64,000 nucleotides of DNA from Streptomyces sp. ACA25 (lineage in GTDB: Bacteria; Actinomycetota; Actinomycetes; Streptomycetales; Streptomycetaceae): the NCBI RefSeq assembly GCF_028200735.1, contig NZ_JAQKPV010000005.1, positions 1 through 64,000 on the forward strand. Reading direction: 5' to 3'. The translations under genes and the position numbers were made by a program. The notes under the pieces are model-generated. The model worked only from the letters and a program-made list of their open reading frames with translations, did not search any database and was not told the origin of the DNA. How positions within the stretch are numbered: the first letter of the stretch is position 1; each line of letters starts with the position of its first letter. Below, piece after piece: positions 45,667 through 53,667 of the stretch.

Positions 45667-46440
45667 TCAGGGCCCGGCAACGGCTGACGGGGTGCGATCG
45701 GACGGTTCGTCGTCGGCGGGCGGCTCTGCGGCAGCACCGGTGATGGTCACGGGCGCCACGTCCGCGACGCTGCGCTGCTTGCCGATCGTGGCTCGCAGTC
45801 TGCCGAGGCCCAGGAGCACGTAGCCGCCGATGATCACGGCCACCACAAAGCCGGCGATGGTGGCGACGAAGCCATCGGCCGACGGGTCGATGAACGAGTA
45901 CGACGACACCTCGGCGTTCACCATGTAGGCCAGGTACGCGAGCAGCGGCAGGGTCCAGCTGAGTGGATACCACCAGGCGGCTGTGGACTGATTGCGTCCC
46001 ACGGCAACCCAGTCGATGAGGACGATCAACGGGGTCAGTACGTGGGTGAACAGGGAGGAGGTGGTGCTGTAGTCGCTCTCCATCATGGTGGCGTACACGA
46101 TGCAGACGAGCATGAGTGCGACGGTCAGGGACCCGCGGAGCCATCCGGAGCGGGGCTCGTGCCGCCGGCCCCCGGTGAGCAGCGGATAGGCGGCCAGCCC
46201 CAGGTAGACGAAGCCGGTGACCACACTGGCGAGCTGGCTGAGTTCGTGCAGATTGGCGAACGGAGTTCCGGCCCGGGCGACGACGTCTCCGTAGCCGATG
46301 AAGCAGAACGCCACGATGAGCAGTCGCCACAGGGTGACGCCCGTCAGTACCCGGCTCGGGAGGCGGGACGAGGGCTCCGGTTCGGCAGTCACCGGGCTGA
46401 CCGGGACGGGACTCGCTGCATGCACGCTGGTGGACGCCAT
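45667..46440 (-). CDS. Pr6Pr family membrane protein
   Basis: The 257-residue protein has about six membrane helices beginning with VLTGVTLWRLLIVAFCFIGY, and resembles the Pr6Pr (FAR-17a/AIG1-like) integral membrane family: HELSQLASVVTGFVYLGLAA, HVLTPLIVLIDWVAVG, WWYPLSWTLPLLAYLAYMV. No function is established. A cytoplasmic C-terminal tail of about 40 residues follows the last helix. ATG 46440; it diverges from the sugar dehydrogenase gene across 233 bp. Confidence 0.78.
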   Translation of the reverse strand: MASTSVHAASPVPVSPVTAEPEPSSRLPSRVLTGVTLWRLLIVAFCFIGYGDVVARAGTPFANLHELSQLASVVTGFVYLGLAAYPLLTGGRRHEPRSGWLRGSLTVALMLVCIVYATMMESDYSTTSSLFTHVLTPLIVLIDWVAVGRNQSTAAWWYPLSWTLPLLAYLAYMVNAEVSSYSFIDPSADGFVATIAGFVVAVIIGGYVLLGLGRLRATIGKQRSVADVAPVTITGAAAEPPADDEPSDRTPSAVAGP

Positions 46441-46673
46441 GGCGTGACAGTAGCGGGCCCCCGTCGCGAAGAGGTCACGGTTGGTGCGGTGAGCGTCGGC
46501 CTGCAGGGAACGGCAGCCACCGCCGGGAGGTGGCGGGCGGCGGAAGGGCGGGGCGCTCCGGATCCGGAGCTGTGAGCGCGGGGCAGGGGATTTCCGTGAA
46601 CAGACGTGTGTCACGCGGTGTGTGGCAGGCTGGGTTCCCACGCGGCATGGGCACGACTGGGGAGGCGCGGGGA

Positions 46674-47906
46674 ATGGTACGTGGCCGCAGAGTGGCCCGA
46701 CGGGCGGCGGCGAGCGCCTTGTTGATCGGTCTGGTCGCCGCGTGCGCCGGTGGGCCGGCTGCCGACCGTGCGGGGCGGGAACAAGCAGAACCCGCTCCCC
46801 CCGGCGCGGAGGAGGCCGAGCCCGGTTCGCCGCCTTCGGCGGTACCGCCGGACGCCTCCGGCCCGGATCTCGACCCCGACCCCACCCCTGAACTTCCCGA
46901 CCCCGACCCGGCACCGGCGGTCGGCACCGCCGAAGTGGCCGAGGTCGTCGCGAGAGGGCTGGACTCCCCCTGGGGGCTGGCCGAACTTCCCAACGGCGAC
47001 TTGCTGGTTGGCTCCCGGGACAAGGCGACCATCCATCAGGTGGACAGGAACAGGGGTGAGACGACCCTGCTGGGAACGGTGCAGGGAGTGGCGCCCGGCG
47101 GTGAGGGTGGCCTGCTGGGAATAGCGTTCGAGGGTGAGCACGTGTACGCCTACTACACGACCGCCTCGGACAACCGGATCTCTCGCTTCCTGCTGCGTGA
47201 GGAGAGAGCGGAGGGCAGCAGGCTCAGCTCCCCGGACCACCTCGTGACGAGAATCCCCAAGGGAGACAGTCACAACGGGGGCCGGATCGCTTTCGGTCCG
47301 GACGGATTGCTGTACGCCGGCACCGGGGACGCCGGGGCGCCGGACAGTGCTCAGGATCCCGAGTCACTGGCGGGGAAGATCCTCCGTATGACTCCCCGCG
47401 GGCGTCCTCCGGAGGACGGGAATCTCAATTCCGGCTCTCTGGTCCACTCTCTGGGACACCGCAACGTGCAGGGCCTGGCCTGGGACGCTGCCGAGCGCCT
47501 GTGGGCCACGGACCTGGGGCCCGCTGCCTCCGATGAGCTGAACCTGATCCAGCAGGGGGGAAATTACGGCTGGCCGGACGTGACCGGAACCGGGGGGGAC
47601 CCCGAATTCGTCGACCCGGTCCACGAGTGGGATCCCGCGGAGGCATCTCCCAGCGGACTCGCTCAGGTGAGTGGGTCGCTCTGGGTGGCGGCACTGCGGG
47701 GAGAGCGCCTGTGGCGAGTCCCCCTGGACGGCACCGGCACCGGCATCGTGGCCGAACCGCAGTCCTTCCTCGACGAGGAGTACGGGAGGCTGCGCAGCGT
47801 TCTGCCCGCAGGGGACGGGGAGCTGTGGGTTCTCACGAACAACACGGACGGTCGGGGTCATCCCGGCGAGGGGGACGACATGCTGATCCGGATGTCGGTG
47901 ACCTAG
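46674..47906 (+). CDS. PQQ-type glucose/sorbosone dehydrogenase lipoprotein
   Basis: A 410-residue exported lipoprotein (lipobox VAAC at about residue 23) with a Pro/Asp/Glu-rich linker to about 75, then a six-bladed propeller of the soluble glucose/sorbosone dehydrogenase family: LDSPWGLAELPNGDLLV, GEGGLLGIAFEG, HNGGRIAFGPDGLLYAGTGD and LGHRNVQGLAWD. Members oxidise aldoses with PQQ, but many actinobacterial homologues have no proven substrate. ATG 46674 is preceded by GGAGG. Its stop codon overlaps the convergent VirB2-like gene by four bases. Confidence 0.87.
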   Translation: MVRGRRVARRAAASALLIGLVAACAGGPAADRAGREQAEPAPPGAEEAEPGSPPSAVPPDASGPDLDPDPTPELPDPDPAPAVGTAEVAEVVARGLDSPWGLAELPNGDLLVGSRDKATIHQVDRNRGETTLLGTVQGVAPGGEGGLLGIAFEGEHVYAYYTTASDNRISRFLLREERAEGSRLSSPDHLVTRIPKGDSHNGGRIAFGPDGLLYAGTGDAGAPDSAQDPESLAGKILRMTPRGRPPEDGNLNSGSLVHSLGHRNVQGLAWDAAERLWATDLGPAASDELNLIQQGGNYGWPDVTGTGGDPEFVDPVHEWDPAEASPSGLAQVSGSLWVAALRGERLWRVPLDGTGTGIVAEPQSFLDEEYGRLRSVLPAGDGELWVLTNNTDGRGHPGEGDDMLIRMSVT

Positions 47907-48208
47907 ACCGCCATGCCGTAAACGATGGTGAACAGCGTTCCGAGTGAACCGATGATGAAGACGCCGGTCAGCCCGGCGACGATGAGGCCCTTGCCCTGCT
48001 CCGCGCTGAAGGTGTCCCGCATCGCGGTCGCACCGATCCGTTGCTTGGCAGCACCCCAGATGGCGATCGCGAGGCAGATGATAATCGCCAGTGCCATGAT
48101 CACCTGAACCATGGTCCGGGCCTCGTCACCGAGTGTGCCGAACGGCCCCCAGTCCGGGGCTATGCCGCCGATAATGGTGGTGATATCGCCTTCTTCGGCC
48201 AGGTACAT
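47903..48208 (-). CDS. TrbC/VirB2-like small membrane protein
   Basis: The 101-residue protein has two membrane helices (VQVIMALAIIICLAIAIWGA and GLIVAGLTGVFIIGSLGTLF) separated by AAKQRIGATAMRDTFSAEQG, the layout of TrbC/VirB2 pilin-like proteins. I recall the same protein in Streptomyces at the head of a membrane/ATPase operon (cmd, SCO4126-4131) implicated in chromosome condensation and sporulation, next to a transglycosylase gene like the one here. No VirB4-like or other partner follows in this window, so the gene looks like an orphan. ATG 48208; the stop overlaps the convergent gene. Confidence 0.75.
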   Translation of the reverse strand: MYLAEEGDITTIIGGIAPDWGPFGTLGDEARTMVQVIMALAIIICLAIAIWGAAKQRIGATAMRDTFSAEQGKGLIVAGLTGVFIIGSLGTLFTIVYGMAV

Positions 48209-48489
48209 GGTGAGCTCACCGCCTCTCGCTGTTGCTCTCCCGGATTGTGCCACGTTCTCCGGACAGAGGTGACCTCCAGTCAGAGAGGACGAACCCGCTG
48301 ACGAGGTGTCGCGGGGCGGGATGGCTGGGGAGCATGGTCCTTGCCGGGTGGGGCCGGCGCACGTGCGGCGGTCGCGGGCGGCCGGGTGGAGCGTGCGCTG
48401 GGGTGTTCTGCTCCGGTGCGCCGGGTATGCGGGTCCTCGCTGGGCGAACGGGGTTTTCCCACCGGCCGGTTGTGCGGGATGGTTGTCGC

Positions 48490-49467
48490 ATGAAAAAGGT
48501 GGCGCTGGTAGTTGGGCTGGGGTTCGGGGGGGTGGCCTTCTTCATGGCCCTCCTGGTCGTCGGTGTCTACGGTGCCGCGGCCGGTCTGCTCGGCCCCGGG
48601 GGCAAGGGCGGCCAGCTGGCGCGCAACTCCGTACCGGACGCGTACGCGGGGCTCGTCCAGGAGTGGGGGAACCTGTGTCCGGAGCTCACCCCGGCGCGGC
48701 TGGCCGCGCAGCTCAACCAGGAGAGCGGCTGGAACCCGAACGCGCAGAGCCACGCGGAAGCACAGGGCATCGCTCAGTTCATCCCCGGCACCTGGGCGGT
48801 GCACGGCATCGACGGCAACGGGAACGGCCGGGCCGACGTCTGGGATCCGGAGGACGCCATCCCGTCGGCCGCGTCCTACAACTGCAAGCTGGCGCAGTAC
48901 GTGAAGGACGTGCCCGGCGATCCGGTGAACAACATGCTGGCCGCGTACAACGCGGGTCCGTACGCCGTCATCCAGTACAGCGGAGTCCCGCCGTATCAGG
49001 AGACGCAGCACTATGTGCGGGTCATCCGGGCGGCGGAGGAGAGCTTCGCCGAGGCGGAGGCCGAGGTGCGGCTCCCGCCTTCGGAGGCGGCGGCGCGAGC
49101 CGTGCATTTCGCGCAGGAGCAGCTCGGTACGCCGTACCTGTGGGGCGGGGACGGCGGCCCGGAGGATGACGGGCGGTTCGACTGCTCAGGGCTGACCAAG
49201 GCGGCTTTCGAGCAGGTGGGCATCGAGCTTCCGCGGGTGGCCAATGACCAGTGGCACGCGGGGCCGCACCCGGGCCGGGAGGAGCTGCTACCCGGTGATC
49301 TTGTATTCTTCGCGACCGACCTCACCGATTCACGCAGCATTCACCATGTGGGGATCTACGTCGGTGGTGGGTACATGATCGATGCTCCGTACACCGGGGC
49401 GGAGATACGTTTCAGTCCGATCGACAAGCCCGATTACTACGGGGCCACCCGCCCGGTTGCGACGTGA
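48490..49467 (+). CDS. Bifunctional lytic transglycosylase and NlpC/P60 endopeptidase
   Basis: The 325-residue protein has an N-terminal membrane anchor (KKVALVVGLGFGGVAFFMAL), an SLT transglycosylase domain (about 55-185: ARLAAQLNQESGWNPNAQS with catalytic Glu, GIAQFIPGTW, NMLAAYNAGPYAV) and a C-terminal NlpC/P60 domain (about 200-325: DCSGLTKAAF with catalytic Cys, HHVGIYVGGGYMI with His). It cuts both glycan strands and stem peptides. This domain pair is typical of wall hydrolases working with type IV- or type VII-like secretion, consistent with the VirB2-like gene opposite. ATG 48490 gives MKKVALVVG. Confidence 0.88.
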   Translation: MKKVALVVGLGFGGVAFFMALLVVGVYGAAAGLLGPGGKGGQLARNSVPDAYAGLVQEWGNLCPELTPARLAAQLNQESGWNPNAQSHAEAQGIAQFIPGTWAVHGIDGNGNGRADVWDPEDAIPSAASYNCKLAQYVKDVPGDPVNNMLAAYNAGPYAVIQYSGVPPYQETQHYVRVIRAAEESFAEAEAEVRLPPSEAAARAVHFAQEQLGTPYLWGGDGGPEDDGRFDCSGLTKAAFEQVGIELPRVANDQWHAGPHPGREELLPGDLVFFATDLTDSRSIHHVGIYVGGGYMIDAPYTGAEIRFSPIDKPDYYGATRPVAT

Positions 49468-49582
49468 CATGGTGATCGCGCTGCGTGAACGCTCCTGGCT
49501 GATCTCTCTTGGGTAACGCTGCGGTGATTCTTCGGTGGATGTCGGAACGCCGCAGGGTGTACGCGGCGTTACGTGGGCTGGT

Positions 49583-49654
49583 ATGGAGCTTTCCGCTTCC
49601 GGATGTCACGACGCGGTGGACGAGTACGACGAGTACGACGAGTACGACGAATAA
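49583..49654 (+). CDS. Possible 23-residue ORF with DEY tandem repeats
   Basis: An ATG frame encodes MELSASGCHDAV followed by DEYDEYDEYDE and a stop. The DNA is a 9-bp tandem repeat (GACGAGTAC) in three exact copies plus a changed fourth that includes the stop. It ends 24 bp before the PAP2 start. No strong ribosome-binding site is visible, so it may be a leader peptide or simply a repeat. Confidence 0.3.
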   Translation: MELSASGCHDAVDEYDEYDEYDE

Positions 49655-49678
49655 GAGGACGAAGGGGCCGCACGGCAC

Positions 49679-50404
49679 ATGGCAGGACTCGAGAACCCCG
49701 ACGTCGATGTACTGCGCGGCATCAACGGGCTGGCAGAAGGGCTGACGGGCTGGGTCGGCGGCGCCGTCACGTTCATGGGGGAGTTCGGTCTCCCTCTGGC
49801 GCTGGTGCTCCTGGTGTTTGTCACCTGGTGGGTGGTGCGCCGTCGGACCGACGCCGTGCAGGCGGTGGCCGGGGCAGCCTGGGCCCCGCTGGCCGCCGCT
49901 CTGGCCTACTTGCTGAACTCCCCGATCCGGGAGTTCGTGGGCCGGCCCAGACCCTTCGTGGTGGATGCCGACATCCACGTGATGCTCGACGGCAAGGTCA
50001 GCTACTCCTTCGTCAGTGACCACGCGTCCGGGGCGATGACGATTGCGGTCGCCCTGATCCTGGTGCACCGCAGGATCGGGCTGATCGCTCTCGCGCTCGC
50101 CCTGCTGCAGGGCTTCGCACGGGTGCTGATGGGCCTGCACTACCCGACGGACATCATCGGCGGCTTCGCTCTCGGTACCGCCCTGGCGCTGCTCCTCTCG
50201 CCGCTGGCGATGGCCGCTCTCACCCCGTTGGTGCGGATCTGTTCCGAGTCCCGCTGGCTGGGCTGGGTGGCTGTACCGGCTGCCGGGCCCGATGCCGGGC
50301 CCCGCTCCGGGCCTGACGCCGGGCCTGATGCCGAGCAGGAACAGCCGCCCACCGGGCGCGCGGCGCGCCGACGTGCGCGTACCCGGAAGCGGATGGCTGC
50401 CTGA
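49679..50404 (+). CDS. PAP2-family membrane phosphatase
   Basis: The 241-residue protein has about six membrane helices and the three phosphatase motifs: REFVGRPRP, SFVSDHASG and ARVLMGLHYPTDIIGG. The first motif has Arg in place of the usual leading Lys context. Such enzymes dephosphorylate undecaprenyl pyrophosphate or phosphatidate at the outer face. The C-terminal 40 residues are a Pro/Asp/Gly repeat then a highly basic tail (RAARRRARTRKRMAA). ATG 49679 is preceded by GAAGGGG. Confidence 0.87.
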   Translation: MAGLENPDVDVLRGINGLAEGLTGWVGGAVTFMGEFGLPLALVLLVFVTWWVVRRRTDAVQAVAGAAWAPLAAALAYLLNSPIREFVGRPRPFVVDADIHVMLDGKVSYSFVSDHASGAMTIAVALILVHRRIGLIALALALLQGFARVLMGLHYPTDIIGGFALGTALALLLSPLAMAALTPLVRICSESRWLGWVAVPAAGPDAGPRSGPDAGPDAEQEQPPTGRAARRRARTRKRMAA

Positions 50405-50424
50405 GCCCGAAGGTACGGCCGCCC

Positions 50425-50634
50425 TCAGCCCTCGGTACCCCCACCGGGCCCCGGAGACGGGGCGAGGACGTGGGCGGCGGCCTCGTCGCGGGCCAGCGGC
50501 CGTGAACGCCGGGCCGGGCCGGCCCAGCCGCAGCTGCAACGGGGGGCAAGGAAGGGGCCGCGCTCCACCAAGCTGATGTGGTGCTCAGGGGCGGGAGCGG
50601 CCCGCGGCGTTCTCGCTTCACTCTCGTGCTGCAC
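50425..50634 (-). CDS. Small conserved hypothetical protein with CxCGW motif
   Basis: The 69-residue frame (GTG start) contains HHISLVERGPFLAPRCSCGW and AGPARRSRPLARDEAAAHV. Cys-Ser-Cys with neighbouring His residues could bind a metal. I recall similar short proteins in Streptomyces between PAP2 and the lipoprotein gene, which supports its being real; no function is known. It converges on the PAP2 gene 20 bp away. Confidence 0.6.
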   Translation of the reverse strand: MQHESEARTPRAAPAPEHHISLVERGPFLAPRCSCGWAGPARRSRPLARDEAAAHVLAPSPGPGGGTEG

Positions 50635-50739
50635 GGATCCACCGTATCGAGCGCAGCCGGCCTTCCGCCCGTGACGGTGTCCGGGGGACTTCGTTATCCG
50701 GGTGAGGAAACGGTGACGGTGGTGGGGGGTCGGTGGTCC

Positions 50740-51717
50740 ATGCGGGTTAGGCAGCGTGCGCGGCGCTCGAGCAGATGTCTCACAGCCCTGGTCTGCTGGG
50801 CGGCTGCGCTCGCCGCGGGGGTCGCGGTCACCGGCTGTTCGGGTATCGGCCCCGCGGCGCCCGGCACCGTGATGGACAGCGCCGCGGGGGTGGGCAGCGA
50901 CCCCTCCGAGGAGGCCCGGGACGTCATCCGCCGAGTGGCGGACACGCTGGCTGCGGCGGAAAGCTCCCAGGCCGGCACCGCCTTGCGGATGACGTCCGGC
51001 GGCACCCGGCTCACGATCCATGGTGAAGGGGCCTTCGACTACGTGGGCCGGGTCGGTGAGCTGCGGGTCAGGCTCCCGGGGGAGCCGGTGGCCGAGCCGG
51101 TCACCGAGTTGTTCGCTCCGGGGGCGCTCTACATGAAGAACCGCGGTGCCGGCGTGCCCCCCGACAAATGGGTGCGGGTCGAGACCGCCTCGCTGTCCGA
51201 CGGCAACCTCGTCACCGGCGGGGCCACGGATCCGATCACCGCTGCCGAGCTGTTGCGCGGCGTCCTGCAGGTCGCGGACCTCGGCGTCAAAGAGGTGGGG
51301 GGCGAGCTGCTGCGGCACTACCGGGGAGTGACGGACATCGCTGTGGCTGCGGAGGCCGCGGTGGATCCGGTGTACCGGGAGCAGCTGGCTGCGGCGGTGG
51401 GAGGCTTCGCCGACACAGCGGTACCGTTCGACGCCTATCTGGACGAGGACGGGCTGCTGCGGAAGGTCCGGCACCGCTTCAGCTTCGTGAACTCCGCGGC
51501 GGGTCAGGACGCGGCGGGCCAGGACACGGCGGGTGGGGACACAGCGGGCGGGGCGGCCGAGGACGCCCTCCCCGAGAGTATTGACGTCACCTCAACCGTT
51601 GTTCTGTTCGATTTCGGTGCGCCGGTGCACATCGTGATGCCGGAGCCGGAGGACATTTTCGCCGGGGCGGTGGTGGCCGCCGCGGCGCTGCGACGCGGGG
51701 AGCCCGCCGCTTCCTGA
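50740..51717 (+). CDS. LolA/LppX-like lipoprotein
   Basis: The 325-residue lipoprotein has a lipobox VTGC at about residue 31 after a basic, hydrophobic signal. The rest resembles the LppX/LprG or LolA-like fold of actinobacterial lipoproteins that carry hydrophobic cargo: MTSGGTRLTIHGEGAFDYVG, ELFAPGALYMKN, WVRVETASL. A low-complexity segment near residue 255 (AAGQDAAGQDTAGGDTAGG) comes from a DNA repeat. ATG 50740 follows a G-run at about 10 nt. It converges on csoR. Confidence 0.8.
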   Translation: MRVRQRARRSSRCLTALVCWAAALAAGVAVTGCSGIGPAAPGTVMDSAAGVGSDPSEEARDVIRRVADTLAAAESSQAGTALRMTSGGTRLTIHGEGAFDYVGRVGELRVRLPGEPVAEPVTELFAPGALYMKNRGAGVPPDKWVRVETASLSDGNLVTGGATDPITAAELLRGVLQVADLGVKEVGGELLRHYRGVTDIAVAAEAAVDPVYREQLAAAVGGFADTAVPFDAYLDEDGLLRKVRHRFSFVNSAAGQDAAGQDTAGGDTAGGAAEDALPESIDVTSTVVLFDFGAPVHIVMPEPEDIFAGAVVAAAALRRGEPAAS

Positions 51718-51766
51718 GCCACCGGTGCGTGGTGGACCCGGCCGCGGGCCGCCCGCAGCGGTGGGG

Positions 51767-52117
51767 TCAGGTCCTGAGCAGTCGCGCGATGGCCGCGGTG
51801 GCCTCCTCGACCTTGTCGTCGATACCCTCGCCGCCTTCCTGGGCGGCCCGGGCGACACAGTGCCGCAGGTGCTCCTCGAGCAGCTGCAGTGCGAAGGACT
51901 GCAGGGCCTTCGTCGAGGCGGAGACCTGCGTGAGTATGTCGATGCAGTACACGTCCTCCTCGACCATCCGCTGCAGGCCGCGCACCTGCCCCTCGATCCG
52001 GCGCAGCCGCTTGAGGTGGGCGTCCTTGTCCTTGCTGTAGCCGTGGCCGTGCTGGCTGTGCTCGGGCAGGACGGCCGGCGCAGGGCTCCCCGCCGTGCTC
52101 TCCTTAGCGGTGGTCAT
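51767..52117 (-). CDS. csoR: Copper-sensing transcriptional repressor CsoR
   Basis: The 116-residue protein has the CsoR/DUF156 four-helix fold: HLKRLRRIEGQVRGLQRMVE, YCIDILTQVSASTKALQSFA and EEHLRHCV. The Cys of YCIDIL, the second His of EEHLRHC and its neighbouring Cys form the Cu(I) site; Cu(I) binding releases DNA. An N-terminal extension of about 35 residues is present, as in other Streptomyces CsoR. A copper-type operator lies 21 bp upstream, so it is autoregulated. No copper ATPase or chaperone gene is nearby, so its other targets lie elsewhere. Confidence 0.93.
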   Translation of the reverse strand: MTTAKESTAGSPAPAVLPEHSQHGHGYSKDKDAHLKRLRRIEGQVRGLQRMVEEDVYCIDILTQVSASTKALQSFALQLLEEHLRHCVARAAQEGGEGIDDKVEEATAAIARLLRT

Positions 52118-52137
52118 GACGGCTCCTCCCACGAGCG

Positions 52138-52160
52138 GATATACCCCTTGCGGGTATATC
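52138..52160. promoter_or_regulatory. CsoR operator
   Basis: GATATACCC and GGGTATATC form a perfect 9-bp inverted repeat with a 5-bp centre, matching the CsoR operator type ATACCCC-GGGGTAT. It lies 21 bp upstream of the csoR start. Confidence 0.88.
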
Positions 52161-52341
52161 CTATCGAACGCGCGCTGCTTTCGGCAGTCTCGCACCTTCC
52201 GGGCTCTCCGGCGGCGGCCGGATGCGCCGGGGCTTACGGTTCTACCGAGGTGATTCTCCCCCTCGGCGGAATTCACCCCACGTGTTGCGTCGGCGCCCCG
52301 TGGTAGCCGGACAGGGGTGGGCAACCAGGCTGCCCTCCGCA

Positions 52342-52385
52342 GTTCATCTTCCGTTCACTTGCGACCGTCTGTCACTTCACCTGCT
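52342..52385 (+). promoter_or_regulatory. PHO box (PhoP direct repeats) before pstS
   Basis: Eleven-base units GTTCATCTTCC (52342-52352) and GTTCACTTGCG (52353-52363) lie in direct tandem; a weak third unit and CTTCACCTGCT (52375-52385) follow in the same phase. This is the Streptomyces PhoP operator pattern, 83 bp before the pstS start, so phosphate starvation should induce the operon. Confidence 0.85.
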
Positions 52386-52467
52386 CTCCCTACTTTTGGC
52401 CTCGGGCGTGTGTCCGCGGCGTGCGTTCGCGGTCAGCCCCGGACCCGTACGGAAGGAACCGAAGACA

Positions 52468-53592
52468 GTGAAGCTTCCGCGCACGACCCGGCACCGTGCT
52501 CTCGGTCCGGTCGCCGTCGTGGTCTGCGGCGCCCTGGCTCTCACTGCCTGTGGCACCGATGACAACTCGGGAATCCCGGGTGCCGTCGACTACTCCTCCG
52601 AGAACGTGCGCTGCGGGCCCGAGGGGGCGCTGCTGGCCTCCGGCTCGACTGCGCAGGCGAACGCCATGGAGGTGTGGGCGAACACTTACCAGGCGAACTG
52701 CCTGGACAGTCAGGTGAACTACAAGGCGACCGGTTCCGGGGCGGGCATCCAGGAGTTCCTGCAGGGCACCACGGCCTTCGGTGGCACGGACTCGCTGCTG
52801 GGCGCCGCGGAGGTCGCCGAGTCGCAGGAGGTCTGCCGGGACGGCGGCAAGGCCATTCACCTTCCGATGGTGGCCGGCCCGATCGCCGTCGGTTATCACC
52901 TGCCGGGGGTCGAGGACCTGGTGCTGGACGCCGTCACGATGGCGGAGATCTTCGACTCCGAGATCACCCGCTGGGACGACCCGGCCATCGCGGAGCTCAA
53001 CCCGGACGTCGAGCTGCCCGACATCCGGATCACTCCGTTCTACCGCTCGGACGGTTCCGGTACCACCGACAACTTCACCTCCTACCTGAACGCCTCGGCC
53101 CCCGAGGCGTGGCCGTACGAGCCGGACAAGCAGTGGCGGGGCAGCGGCGGACAGTCCGCGGACGGCTCCTCCGGCCTCGTCGGCATGGTGCAGCAGAACG
53201 TGGGGGCGATCTCCTACTTCGAGCTCTCCTACGCCCACGAGAACCACATACCCGTGGTGAGCATCGACACCGGCGCGAGCGAGCCGGTGGCCGCCACGGT
53301 GGAGACGGCCTCGGCCGGCATCGCGGCCGGGGAGATCATCGGTGAGGACGGGGACCTGGCCCTCCAGCTGGACTACGCGACATCGGACGAGGGCGCGTAC
53401 CCGATCAACCTGGTCGCCTATGAGATCGTCTGCGACCGGGGGAACGCTCCGGACACGCTGGAGCTGACCAGGGCCTTCCTCGAGTACACCGCCAGCGACG
53501 ACGGGCAGGGCATCGTGTCGGAGTTCGACTACGCGCCGATCCCGGAAGAGATCATCGTGCAGGTACGCGAGCGCATCGGCAGCATGAGCTGA
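52468..53592 (+). CDS. pstS: Phosphate ABC transporter, phosphate-binding lipoprotein PstS
   Basis: PstS captures phosphate outside the membrane for high-affinity uptake. The 374-residue protein has lipobox LTAC at about residue 28 and family motifs LLASGSTAQANAME, KATGSGAGIQEFLQG, FGGTDSLL, MVAGPIAVGYHLPG and TPFYRSDGSGTTDNFTSYL, which contribute the phosphate contacts. GTG 52468 follows GGAAGGAACC. The PHO box upstream and pstC 75 bp downstream place it first in the pstSCAB operon. Confidence 0.96.
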   Translation: MKLPRTTRHRALGPVAVVVCGALALTACGTDDNSGIPGAVDYSSENVRCGPEGALLASGSTAQANAMEVWANTYQANCLDSQVNYKATGSGAGIQEFLQGTTAFGGTDSLLGAAEVAESQEVCRDGGKAIHLPMVAGPIAVGYHLPGVEDLVLDAVTMAEIFDSEITRWDDPAIAELNPDVELPDIRITPFYRSDGSGTTDNFTSYLNASAPEAWPYEPDKQWRGSGGQSADGSSGLVGMVQQNVGAISYFELSYAHENHIPVVSIDTGASEPVAATVETASAGIAAGEIIGEDGDLALQLDYATSDEGAYPINLVAYEIVCDRGNAPDTLELTRAFLEYTASDDGQGIVSEFDYAPIPEEIIVQVRERIGSMS

Positions 53593-53667
53593 TGCCGGCT
53601 CCGCTGCCGGTCCCGGCTCTGACCGCCGGACCGACCGCTCCGCTCCGCGTCCCGCCCACACGGAAAG

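Noticed and set aside
49619..49654. CRISPR-like short repeats
   Set aside because: The 9-bp units are contiguous with no spacers; it is a simple tandem repeat. No CRISPR array was found in the window.
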